Below, one piece after another: positions 1 to 10,129 of a DNA stretch of 64,000 nucleotides. The stretch covers positions 38,547,828-38,611,827 of the forward strand of contig NC_079876.1 in the NCBI RefSeq assembly GCF_029227915.1, read 5' to 3'. Source of the DNA: Hydractinia symbiolongicarpus. Taxonomy: Eukaryota; Cnidaria; Hydrozoa; Anthoathecata; Hydractiniidae. The notes under the pieces were generated by a model. It worked only from the letters and a program-made list of their open reading frames with translations. It did not search any database and was not told the origin of the DNA. Position 1 is the stretch's first letter, and each line of letters begins with the position of its first letter. The position numbers were made by a program, and so were the translations under genes.

Positions 1-80
1 GTGGTGAAAAAATAAATTAAAAAATCGTTCGGGAAATGAGTTTACTCCCTGGGTACTTTCTTTGTATACTTTTGACTATA

Positions 81-93
81 CGGGCCAAGCCCG
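81..93. repeat. GC dyad CGGGC-CAA-GCCCG (example copy)
   Basis: A perfect 5-bp stem with a 3-nt loop occurs in the CAAGCCCGGG subtypes. In the CGAGTCC subtypes (example 487-499) the fourth stem position becomes a G-T mismatch and the other four pairs remain. The dyad sits immediately after the ACTATA stretch and overlaps the CCCGGG (SmaI/XmaI-type) site present in many monomers. Confidence 0.85.
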
Positions 94-114
94 GGATTTA
101 CGGGAAATCGCGGG
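82..114 (+). other. Four GGG runs spaced about 10 bp apart (example copy)
   Basis: GGG runs lie at 82-84, 93-95, 102-104 and 112-114, so their starts are 11, 9 and 10 bp apart. Each of the last three is followed by an A/T step (ATTT, AAAT, TTTT). The loops between runs are 8, 6 and 7 nt. This is just outside the strict four-run G-quadruplex rule of loops up to 7 nt, but inside relaxed versions. Subtypes reading CGCAGG lose the fourth run and those reading TCCAGG lose the second. Confidence 0.8.
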
Positions 115-469
115 TTTTCGTTTGCCGTCGATTAAACTTCTTTTATTCAGCGTCTCATCAAAAATAAAAACAAATTTGAAAACTACTAGTCTCATGCGTT
201 TTAGTGGTGAAAAAATAATTTAAAAAATCGTTCGGGAAATGAGTTTACTTCCTGGGTACTTTCTTTGTATACTTTTGACTATACGGGCCGAGTCCGGGAT
301 TTACGGGAAGTTGCGGGTTTTCGTTTGCCGGCGATTAAACTTCTTTTATTCAGCTTTTCATCAAAAATGAAAACATTTTTAAAAACTACAAGTCTCATGG
401 GCTTTAATGGTGAAATAATAATTTAAAAAATCGTTTGGGAAATGAGTTTACTCCCTGGGTACTTTCTTT

Positions 470-487
470 GTATACTTTTGACTATAC
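470..487. repeat. GTATA / TATAC inverted repeat (example copy)
   Basis: GTATA (470-474) and TATAC (483-487) are reverse complements separated by CTTTTGAC. The first arm also forms the 6-bp palindrome GTATAC. The arrangement is present in most monomers. It is weakened in those with GTAAAC and in those with a GTATATATTCGACTATAC stretch. Confidence 0.75.
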
Positions 488-563
488 GGGCCGAGTCCGG
501 GATTTACGGGAAATCGCAGGTTTTCGTTTGCCGGCGATTAAACTTCTTTTATTCAGCGTCTCA

Positions 564-585
564 TCAAAAATGAAAACATTTTTGA
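564..585. repeat. Perfect 9-bp inverted repeat with 4-nt loop (example copy)
   Basis: The left arm TCAAAAATG (564-572) and right arm CATTTTTGA (577-585) are exact reverse complements around a loop of four A. Most monomers keep the arms intact or with one change (the frequent CATTTTTAA form), or change only the loop (AAAG). Other subtypes damage the right arm: CAAATTTGA in the first 10 kb, CAATTATGA, TATTTCTGA, or ATTTTTAA without the C. The left arm is much more constant than the right. Function is unknown; a cruciform, or a recognition site for a dimeric protein, are possibilities only. Confidence 0.9.
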
Positions 586-812
586 AAACTACAAGTGTCA
601 CGCGTTTTAGTGGTGAAAAAATAAATTAAAAAATCGTTCGGGAAATGAGTTTACTCACATGGTACTTTTTTTGTATACATTCGACTATACGGGCCAAGCC
701 TGGGATTTACGGGAAATCGCGGGTTTTCGTTTGCCGGCGATTAAACCTCTTTCATTAAGCGTCTCATCAAAAATGAAAGCAATTTTGAAAACTACAAGTC
801 TCATGCGTTTTA

Positions 813-1013
813 GTGGTGAAAAAATACTTTAAAAAATCGTTCGGGAAATGAGTTTACTCCCTGGGTACTTTCTTTGTAAACTTTTGACTATACGGCCGAG
901 TCGGGATTTACGGGAAATCGCAGGTTTTCGTTTGCCGGCGATTAAACTTCTTTTATTCATTGTCTCATCAAAAATGAAAACATTTTTGAAAACTACAAGT
1001 CTCATGCGTTATA
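813..1013 (+). repeat. Representative 201-bp monomer (CGGCCGAGTCGGG subtype)
   Basis: This subtype is two bases shorter than the standard monomer. ACGGGCCGAGTCCGGG has become ACGGCCGAGTCGGG, losing one G and one C on opposite sides of the central CGA. It often also carries GTAAAC in place of GTATAC. It is frequent in the first 10 kb (for example near 2435, 3651, 8509 and 9116). I do not see it between about 10 and 42.7 kb. It is frequent again from about 42.8 to 49.8 kb. Because 201 is divisible by three, this subtype locally preserves a reading frame, which explains some of the longer chance open frames. Confidence 0.93.
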
Positions 1014-1622
1014 GTGGTGAAAAAATAAATTAAAAAATCGTTCGGGAAATGAGTTTACTCCCTGGGTACTTTCTTTGTATACTTTTGACTATACGGGCCA
1101 AGCCCGGGATTTACGGGAAATCGCGGGTTTTCGTTTGCCAGCGATTAAACTTCTTTTATTCAGCGTCTCATCAAAAATGAAAACAAATTTGAAAACTTCT
1201 AGTCTCATGCGTTTTAGTGGTGAAAAAATAATTTAAAAAATCGTTCGTGAAATGAGTTTACTTCCTGGGTACTTTCTTTGTATACTTTTGACTATACGGG
1301 CCGAGTCCGGGATTTACGGGAAGTCGCGGGTTTTCGTTTGCCGGCGATTAAACTTCTTTTATTCAGCGTCTCATCAAAAATGAAAACATTTTTAAAAACT
1401 ACAAGTCTCATGGGCTTTAATGGGGAAATAATAATTTAAAAAATCGTTTGGGAAATGAGTTGACTCCCTGGGTACTTTCTTTGTATACTTTTGACTATAC
1501 GGGCCGAGTCCAGGATTTACGGGAAATCGCAGGTTTTCGTTTGCCGGCGATTAAACTTAATTTATTCAGCGTCTCATCAAAAATGAAAATATTTTTGAAA
1601 ACTACAAGTCTCATGCGTTATA

Positions 1623-2635
1623 GTGGTGAAAAAATAAATTAAAAAATCGTTCGGGAAATGAATTTACTCCCTGGGTACTTTCTTTGTATACTTTTGACTA
1701 TACGGGCCAAGCCCGGGATTTACGGGAAATCGCGGGTTTTCGTTTGCCGGCGATTAAACTTCTTTTATTCAGCGTCTCATCAAAAATGAAAACAAATTTG
1801 AAAACTGCTAGTCTCATGCGTTTTAGTGGTGAAAAAATAATTTAAAAAATGGTTCGTGAAATCGGTTTACTTCCTGGATACTTTCTTTGTATACTTTTGA
1901 CTATACGGGCCGAGTCCGGGATTTACGGGAAGTCGCAGGTTTTCGTTTGCCGGCGATTAAACTTCTTTTATTCAGCGTCTCATCAAAAATGAAAACATTT
2001 TTAAAAACTACAAGTCTCATGGGCTTTAGTGGTGAAATAATAATTTAAAAAATCGTTTGGGAAATGAGTTTACTCCCTGGGTACTTTCTTTGTATACTTT
2101 TGACTATACGGGCCGAGTTCAGGATTTACGGGAAATCGCAGGTTTTCGTTTGCCGGCGATTAAACTTCTTTTATTCAGCGTCTCATCAAAAATGAAAACA
2201 TTTTTGAAAACTACAAGTGTCACGCGTTTTAGTGGTGAAAAAATAAATTAAAAAATCGTTCGGGAAATGAGTTTACTCACATGGTACTTTTTTTGTATAC
2301 ATTCGACTATACGGGCCAAGCCCGGGATTTACGGGAAATCGCGGGTTTTCGTTTGCCGGCGATTAAACCTCTTTCATTAAGCGTCTCATCAAAAATGAAA
2401 GCAATTTTAAAAACTACAAGTCTCATGCGTTTTAGTGGTGAAAAAATACTTTAAAAAATCGTTCGGGAAATGAGTTTACTCCCTGGGTACCTTCTTTGTA
2501 AACTTTTGACTATACGGCCGAGTCGGGATTTACGGGAAATCGCAGGTTTTCGTTTGCCGGCGATTAAACTTCTTTAATTCAGCGTCTCATCAAAAATGAA
2601 AACATTTTTGAAAACTACAAGTCTCATGCGTTATA
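1623..2635 (+). repeat. 1,013-bp pentamer higher-order repeat (example copy)
   Basis: Five subtypes follow in order from starts 1623, 1826, 2029, 2232 and 2435: (a) CAAGCCCGGG with AAACAAATTTG; (b) CTTCCTGGATAC ending GGGCTTTAGTGG; (c) TCGTTTGGG with CGCAGG, ending GTGTCACGCG; (d) CACATGGTAC with CTCTTTCATTAAG and GAAAGCAATTTT; (e) the 201-bp form with GTAAAC. The length is four times 203 plus 201. The same five-subtype order is seen at 1-1013, and a 1,013-bp spacing also separates 2057/3070 and 5904/6917. Confidence 0.88.
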
Positions 2636-5600
2636 GTGGTGAAAAAATAAATTAAAAAATCGTTCGGGAAATGAATTTACTCCCTGGGTACTTTCTTTGT
2701 ATACTTTTGACTATACGGGCCAAGTCCGGGATTTACGGGAAATCGCGGGTTTTCGTTTGCCGGCGATTAAACTTCTTTTATTCAGCGTCTCATCAAAAAT
2801 GAAAACAAATTTGAAAACTGCTAGTCTCATGCGTTTTAGTGGTGAAAAAATAATTTAAAAAATGGTTCGTGAAATCGGTTTACTTCCTGGATACTTTCTT
2901 TGTATACTTTTGACTATACGGGCCGAGTCCGGGATTTACGGGAAGTCGCAGGTTTTCGTTTGCCGGCGATTAAACTTCTTTTATTCAGCGTCTCATCAAA
3001 AATGAAAATATTTTTAAAAACTACAAGTCTCATGGGCTTTAGTGGTGAAATAATAATTTAAAAAATCGTTTGGGAAATGAGTTTACTCCCTGGGTACTTT
3101 CTTTGTATACTTTTGACTATACGGGCCGAGTCCGGGATTTACGGGAAATCGCAGGTTTTCGTTTGCCGGCGATTAAACTTCTTTTATTCAGCGTCTCATC
3201 AAAAATGAAAACATTTTTGAAAACTACAAGTCTCATGCGTTTTAGTGGTGAAAAAATAAATTAAAAAATCGTTCGGGAAATGAGTTTACTCACAGGGTAC
3301 TTTTTTTGTATACATTCGACTATACGGGCCAAGCCCGGGATTTACGGAAAATCGCGGGTTTTCGTTTGCCCGCGATTAAACCTCTTTCATTAAGCGTCTC
3401 ATCAAAAATGAAAGCATTTTTGAAAACTACAAGTCTCATGCGTTTTAGTAGTGAAATAATAATTTAAAAAATCGTTTGGGAAATGAGTTTACTCCCTGGG
3501 TACTTTCTTTGTATACTTTTGACTATACGGGCCGAGTCCGGGATTTACGGGAAAACGCGGGTTTTTGTTTGCCGGCGAATAAACTTCTTTTATTCAGCGT
3601 CTCATCAAAAATGAAAACATTTTTAAAAACTACAAGTCTCATGGGCTTTAGTGGTGAAATAATAATTTAAAAAATCGTTCGGGAAATGAGTTTACACCCC
3701 GGGTACTTTCTTTGTATACTTTAGACTATACGGCCGAGTCGGGAGTTACGGGAAATCGCGGGTTTTCGTTTGCCGGCGATTAAACTTCTTTTATTCAGCG
3801 TCTCATCAAAAATGAAAACATTTTTGAAAACTACAAGTCTCATGCGTTATAGTGGTGAAAAAATAAATAAAAAAATCGTTCGGGAAATGAGTTTACTCCC
3901 TGGGTACTTTCTTTGTATACTTTTGACTATACGGCCGAGTCGGGAGTTACGGGAAATCGCGGGTTTTCGTTTGCCGGCGATTAAACTTCTTTTATTCAGC
4001 GTCTCATCAAAAATGAAAACAAATTTGAAAACTGCTAGTCTCATGCGTTTTAGTGGTGAAAAAATAATTTAAAAAATGGTTCGTGAAATCGGTTTACTTC
4101 CTGGATACTTTCTTTGTATACTTTTGACTATACGGGCCGAGTCCGGGATTTACGGGAAGTCGCAGGTTTTCGTTTGCCGGCGATTAAACTTCTTTTATTC
4201 AGCGTCTCATCAAAAATGAAAACATTTTTAAAAACTACAAGTCTCATGGGCTTTAGTGGTGAAATAATAATTTAAAAAATCGTTTGGGAAATGAGTTTAC
4301 TCCCTGGGTACTTTCTTTGTATACTTTTGACTATACGGGCCGAGTTCAGGATTTACGGGAAATCGCAGGTTTTCGTTTGCCGGCGATTAAACTTCTTTTA
4401 TTCAGCGTCTCATCAAAAATGAAAACATTTTTGAAAACTACAAGTGTCACGCGTTTTAGTGGTGAAAAAATAAATTAAAAAATCGTTCGGGAAATGAGTT
4501 TACTCACATGGTACTTTTTTTGTATACATTCGACTATACGGGCCAAGCCCGGGATTTACGGGAAATAACGGGTTTTCATTTGCCGGCGATTAAACCTCTT
4601 TCATTAAGCGTCTCATCAAAAATGAAAGCAATTTTGAAAACTACAAGTCTCATGCGTTTTAGTGGTGAAAAAATACTTTAAAAAATCGTTCGGGAAATGA
4701 GTTTACTCCCTGGGTACCTTCTTTGTAAACTTTTGACTATACGGCCGAGTCGGGATTTACGGGAAATCGCAGGTTTTCGTTTGCCGGCGATTAAACTTCT
4801 TTAATTCAGCGTCTCATCAAAAATGAAAACATTTTTGAAAACTACAAGTCTCATGCGTTATAGTGGTGAAAAAATAAATTAAAAAATCGTTCGGGAAATG
4901 AATTTACTCCCTGGGTACTTTCTTTGTATACTTTTGACTATACGGGCCAAGTCCGGGATTTACGGGAAATCGCGGGTTTTCGTTTGCCGGCGATTAAACT
5001 TCTTTTATTCAGCGTCTCATCAAAAATGAAAACAAATTTGAAAACTGCTAGTCTCATGCGTTTTAGTGGTGAAAAAATAATTTAAAAAATGGTTCGTGAA
5101 ATCGGTTTACTTCCTGGATACTTTCTTTGTATACTTTTGACTATACGGGCCGAGTCCGGGATTTACGGGAAGTCGCAGGTTTTCGTTTGCCGGCGATTAA
5201 ACTTCTTTTATTCAGCGTCTCATCAAAAATGAAAATATTTTTAAAAACTACAAGTCTCATGGGCTTTAGTGGTGAAATAATAATTTAAAAAATCGTTTGG
5301 GAAATGAGTTTACTCCCTGGGTACTTTCTTTGTATACTTTTGACTATACGGGCCGAGTCCGGGATTTACGGGAAATCGCAGGTTTTCGTTTGCCGGCGAT
5401 TAAACTTCTTTTATTCAGCGTCTCATCAAAAATGAAAACATTTTTGAAAACTACAAGTCTCATGCGTTATAGTGGTGAAAAAATAAATAAAAAAATCGTT
5501 CGGGAAATGAGTTTACTCCCTGGGTACTTTCTTTGTATACTTTTGACTATACGGCCGAGTCGGGAGTTACGGGAAATCGCGGGTTTTCGTTTGCCGGCGA

Positions 5601-7700
5601 TTAAACTTCTTTTATTCAGCGTCTCATCAAAAATGAAAACAAATTTGAAAACTGCTAGTCTCATGCGTTTTAGTGGTGAAAAAATAATTTAAAAAATGGT
5701 TCGTGAAATCGGTTTACTTCCTGGATACTTTCTTTGTATACTTTTGACTATACGGGCCGAGTCCGGGATTTACGGGAAGTCGCAGGTTTTCGTTTGCCGG
5801 CGATTAAACTTCTTTTATTCAGCGTCTCATCAAAAATGAAAACATTTTTAAAAACTACAAGTCTCATGGGCTTTAGTGGTGAAATAATAATTTAAAAAAT
5901 CGTTTGGGAAATGAGTTTACTCCCTGGGTACTTTCTTTGTATACTTTTGACTATACGGGCCGAGTTCAGGATTTACGGGAAATCGCAGGTTTTCGTTTGC
6001 CGGCGATTAAACTTCTTTTATTCAGCGTCTCATCAAAAATGAAAACATTTTTGAAAACTACAAGTGTCACGCGTTTTAGTGGTGAAAAAATAAATTAAAA
6101 AATCGTTCGGGAAATGAGTTTACTCACATGGTACTTTTTTTGTATACATTCGACTATACGGGCCAAGCCCGGGATTTACGGGAAATAACGGGTTTTCATT
6201 TGCCGGCGATTAAACCTCTTTCATTAAGCGTCTCATCAAAAATGAAAGCAATTTTGAAAACTACAAGTCTCATGCGTTTTAGTGGTGAAAAAATACTTTA
6301 AAAAATCGTTCGGGAAATGAGTTTACTCCCTGGGTACCTTCTTTGTAAACTTTTGACTATACGGCCGAGTCGGGATTTACGGGAAATCGCAGGTTTTCGT
6401 TTGCCGGCGATTAAACTTCTTTAATTCAGCGTCTCATCAAAAATGAAAACATTTTTGAAAACTACAAGTCTCATGCGTTATAGTGGTGAAAAAATAAATT
6501 AAAAAATCGTTCGGGAAATGAATTTACTCCCTGGGTACTTTCTTTGTATACTTTTGACTATACGGGCCAAGTCCGGGATTTACGGGAAATCGCGGGTTTT
6601 CGTTTGCCGGCGATTAAACTTCTTTTATTCAGCGTCTCATCAAAAATGAAAACAAATTTGAAAACTGCTAGTCTCATGCGTTTTAGTGGTGAAAAAATAA
6701 TTTAAAAAATGGTTCGTGAAATCGGTTTACTTCCTGGATACTTTCTTTGTATACTTTTGACTATACGGGCCGAGTCCGGGATTTACGGGAAGTCGCAGGT
6801 TTTCGTTTGCCGGCGATTAAACTTCTTTTATTCAGCGTCTCATCAAAAATGAAAATATTTTTAAAAACTACAAGTCTCATGGGCTTTAGTGGTGAAATAA
6901 TAATTTAAAAAATCGTTTGGGAAATGAGTTTACTCCCTGGGTACTTTCTTTGTATACTTTTGACTATACGGGCCGAGTCCGGGATTTACGGGAAATCGCA
7001 GGTTTTCGTTTGCCGGCGATTAAACTTCTTTTATTCAGCGTCTCATCAAAAATGAAAACATTTTTGAAAACTACAAGTCTCATGCGTTTTAGTGGTGAAA
7101 AAATAAATTAAAAAATCGTTCGGGAAATGAGTTTACTCACAGGGTACTTTTTTTGTATACATTCGACTATACGGGCCAAGCCCGGGATTTACGGAAAATC
7201 GCGGGTTTTCGTTTGCCCGCGATTAAACCTCTTTCATTAAGCGTCTCATCAAAAATGAAAGCATTTTTGAAAACTACAAGTCTCATGCGTTTTAGTAGTG
7301 AAATAATAATTTAAAAAATCGTTTGGGAAATGAGTTTACTCCCTGGGTACTTTCTTTGTATACTTTTGACTATACGGGCCGAGTCCGGGATTTACGGGAA
7401 AACGCGGGTTTTTGTTTGCCGGCGAATAAACTTCTTTTATTCAGCGTCTCATCAAAAATGAAAACATTTTTAAAAACTACAAGTCTCATGGGCTTTAGTG
7501 GTGAAATAATAATTTAAAAAATCGTTCGGGAAATGAGTTTACACCCCGGGTACTTTCTTTGTATACTTTAGACTATACGGCCGAGTCGGGAGTTACGGGA
7601 AATCGCGGGTTTTCGTTTGCCGGCGATTAAACTTCTTTTATTCAGCGTCTCATCAAAAATGAAAACATTTTTGAAAACTACAAGTCTCATGCGTTATAGT
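2057..7700 (+). repeat. Alternating 2,227-bp (11-mer) and 1,620-bp (8-mer) HOR copies
   Basis: The same landmarks recur at 2057, 4284 and 5904; at 3070, 5297 and 6917; and at 2861, 5088 and 6708, with spacings 2,227 then 1,620. The 8-mer differs from the 11-mer by lacking three consecutive monomers (about 607 bp, between roughly 3245 and 3850 in the first copy). The join in the shorter copy lies in the chimeric monomer 5269-5471. The segments otherwise look nearly identical by eye, including rare variants such as GGTACCTTCTTTG and GGAAATAACGGG, so the amplification appears recent. Confidence 0.87.
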
Positions 7701-8508
7701 GGTGAAAAAATAAATAAAAAAATCGTTCGGGAAATGAGTTTACTCCCTGGGTACTTTCTTTGTATACTTTTGACTATACGGCCGAGTCGGGAGTTACGGG
7801 AAATCGCGGGTTTTCGTTTGCCGGCGATTAAACTTCTTTTATTCAGCGTCTCATCAAAAATGAAAACATTTTTGAAAAGTACAAGTCTCATGCGTTATAG
7901 TGGTGAAAAAATAAATTAAAAAATCGTTCGGGAAATGAGTTTACTCCCTGGGTACTTTCTTTGTATACTTTTGACTATACGGGCCTAGCCCGGGATTTAC
8001 GGGAAATTGCGGGTTTTCGTTTGCCGTCGATTAAACTTCTTTTATTCAGCGTCTCATCAAAAATGAAAACAAATTTGAAAACTACTTGTCTCATGCGTTT
8101 TAGTGGTGAAAAAATAATTTAAAAAATCGTTCGGGAAATGAGTTTACTTCCTGGGTACTTTCTTTGTATACTTTTGACTATACGGGCCGAGTCCGGGATT
8201 TTCCTGAAGTCGCGGGTTTTCGTTTGCCGGCGATTAAACTTCTTTTATTCAGCGTCTCATCAAAAATGAAAACATTTTTAAAAACTACAAGTCTCATGGG
8301 CTTTAATGGTGAAATAGTAATTTAAAAAATCGTTTGGGAAATGAGTTTACTCCCTGGGTACTTTCTTTGTATACTTTTGACTATACGGGCCGAGTCCCGG
8401 ATTTACGGGAAATCGCCGGTTTTCTTTTGCCGGCGATTAAACCACTTTCATTAAGCGTCTCATCAAAAATGAAAATATTTCTGAAAACTACAAGTCTCAT
8501 GCGTTTTA

Positions 8509-9722
8509 GTGGTGAAAAAATACTTTAAAAAATCGTTCGGGAAATGAGTTTACTCCCTGGGTACTTTCTTTGTAAACTTTTGACTATACGGCCGAGTTGG
8601 GATTTACGGGAAATCGCGGGTTTTTGTTTGCCGGCGATTAAACTTCTTTTATTCAGCGTCTCATCAAAAATGAAAACATTTTTGAAAACTACAAGTCTCA
8701 TGCGTTATAGTGGTGAAAAAATAAATTAAAAAATCGTTCGGGAAATGAGTTTACTCCCTGGGTACTTTCTTTGTATACTTTTGACTATACGGGCCAAGCC
8801 CGGGATTTACGGGAAATCGCGGGTTTTCGTTTGCCGTCGATTAAACTTCTTTTATTCAGCGTCTCATCAAAAATGAAAACAAATTTGAAAACTACTAGTC
8901 TCATGCGTTTTAGTGGTGAAAAAATAATTTAAAAAATCGTTCGGGAAATGAGTTTACTTCCTGGGTACTTTCTTTGTATACTTTTGACTATACGGGCCGA
9001 GTCCGGGATTTACGGGAAGTCGCGGGTTTTCGTTTGCCGGCGATTAAACTTCTTTTATTCAGCGTCTCATCAAAAATGAAAATATTTCTGAAAACTACAA
9101 GTCTCATGCGTTTTAGTGGTGAAAAAATACTTTAAAAAATCGTTCGGGAAATGAGTTTACTCCCTGGGTACTTTCTTTGTAAACTTTTGACTATACGGCC
9201 GAGTTGGGATTTACGGGAAATCGCGGGTTTTTGTTTGCCGGCGATTAAACTTCTTTTATTCAGCGTCTCATCAAAAATGAAAACATTTTTGAAAACTACA
9301 AGTCTCATGCGTTATAGTGGTGAAAAAATAAATTAAAAAATCGTTCGGGAAATGAGTTTACTCCCTGGGTACTTTCTTTGTATACTTTTGACTATACGGG
9401 CCAAGCCCGGGATTTACGGGAAATCGCGGGTTTTCGTTTGCCGTCGATTAAACTTCTTTTATTCAGCGTCTCATCAAAAATGAAAACAAATTTGAAAACT
9501 ACTAGTCTCATGCGTTTTAGTGGTGAAAAAATAATTTAAAAAATCGTTCGGGAAATGAGTTTACTTCCTGGGTACTTTCTTTGTATACTTTTGACTATAC
9601 GGGCCGAGTCCGGGATTTACGGGAAGTCGCGGGTTTTCGTTTGCCGGCGATTAAACTTCTTTTATTCAGCGTCTCATCAAAAATGAAAACATTTTTAAAA
9701 ACTACAAGTCTCATGGGCTTTA
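8509..9722 (+). repeat. Tandem 607-bp trimer duplication
   Basis: Copies 8509-9115 and 9116-9722 match nearly base for base for most of their length, including the rare GAGTTGGGATTT and GCCGTCGATT variants. Each contains one 201-bp monomer and two 203-bp monomers. The tails differ. The first copy's last monomer ends with AATATTTCTG, as in the monomer before the duplication. The second ends with the GGGCTTTAATGG form. The exchange therefore fell within the monomer, upstream of that tail. Confidence 0.88.
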
Positions 9723-10129
9723 ATGGTGAAATAATATTTTAAAAAATCGTTTGGGAAATGAGTTTACTCCCTGGGTACTTTCTTTGTATACTTTTGACTA
9801 TACGGGCCGAGTCCGAGATTTACGGGAAATCGCAGGTTTTCGTTTGCCGGCGATTAAACTTCTTTTATTCAGCGTCTCATCAAAAATGAAAGCATTTTTG
9901 AAAACTACAAGTCTCATGCGTTATAGTGGTGAAAAAATAAATTAAAAAATTGTTCGGGAAATGAGTTTACTCCCTGGGTACTTTCTTTGTATACTTTTGA
10001 CTATACGGGCCGAGTCCGGGATTTACGGGAAATCGCGGTTTTTCGTTTGCCGGCGATTAAACTTCTTTTATTCAGCGTCTCATCAAAAATGAAAACATTT
10101 TTGAAAACTACAAGTCTTATGCGTTTTAC

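Larger units (their letters stand above)
407..609 (+). repeat. Representative 203-bp monomer (CCGAGTCC subtype)
   Basis: This monomer shows the standard layout. It opens with an A/T-rich block (407-430), followed by TCGTTTGGG and a pyrimidine-rich stretch holding CTCCCTGGGTAC. GTATAC lies at 470-475. A GC-rich middle (487-534) holds the CGGGCCGAGTCCG dyad, repeated ACGGG/AAATCG steps and GCCGGCGATTAAAC. The last third holds a TTCAGCGTCTCATC stretch, a strong inverted repeat (564-585) and ACTACAAGTGTCACGCG. The heptamer GTCTCAT, or a near copy of it, occurs twice in most monomers, in GCGTCTCATC and AAGTCTCATGCG, about 38 bp apart. The phase chosen as the start is arbitrary. In a composite typical monomer I count 42 G, 35 C and 13 CpG in 203 bp. 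Confidence 0.95.

Noticed and set aside
5297-5692. Longest open frame (131 codons) and the many 61-102-codon frames on both strands
   Set aside because: They are periodic by-products of the repeat, translate the same satellite bases, recur at monomer or HOR spacing, end at the same A/T-rich block, and overlap frames on the opposite strand. Longer ones arise where monomer lengths such as 201 bp happen to keep the frame. No promoter, domain or codon-conservation signal supports a protein.
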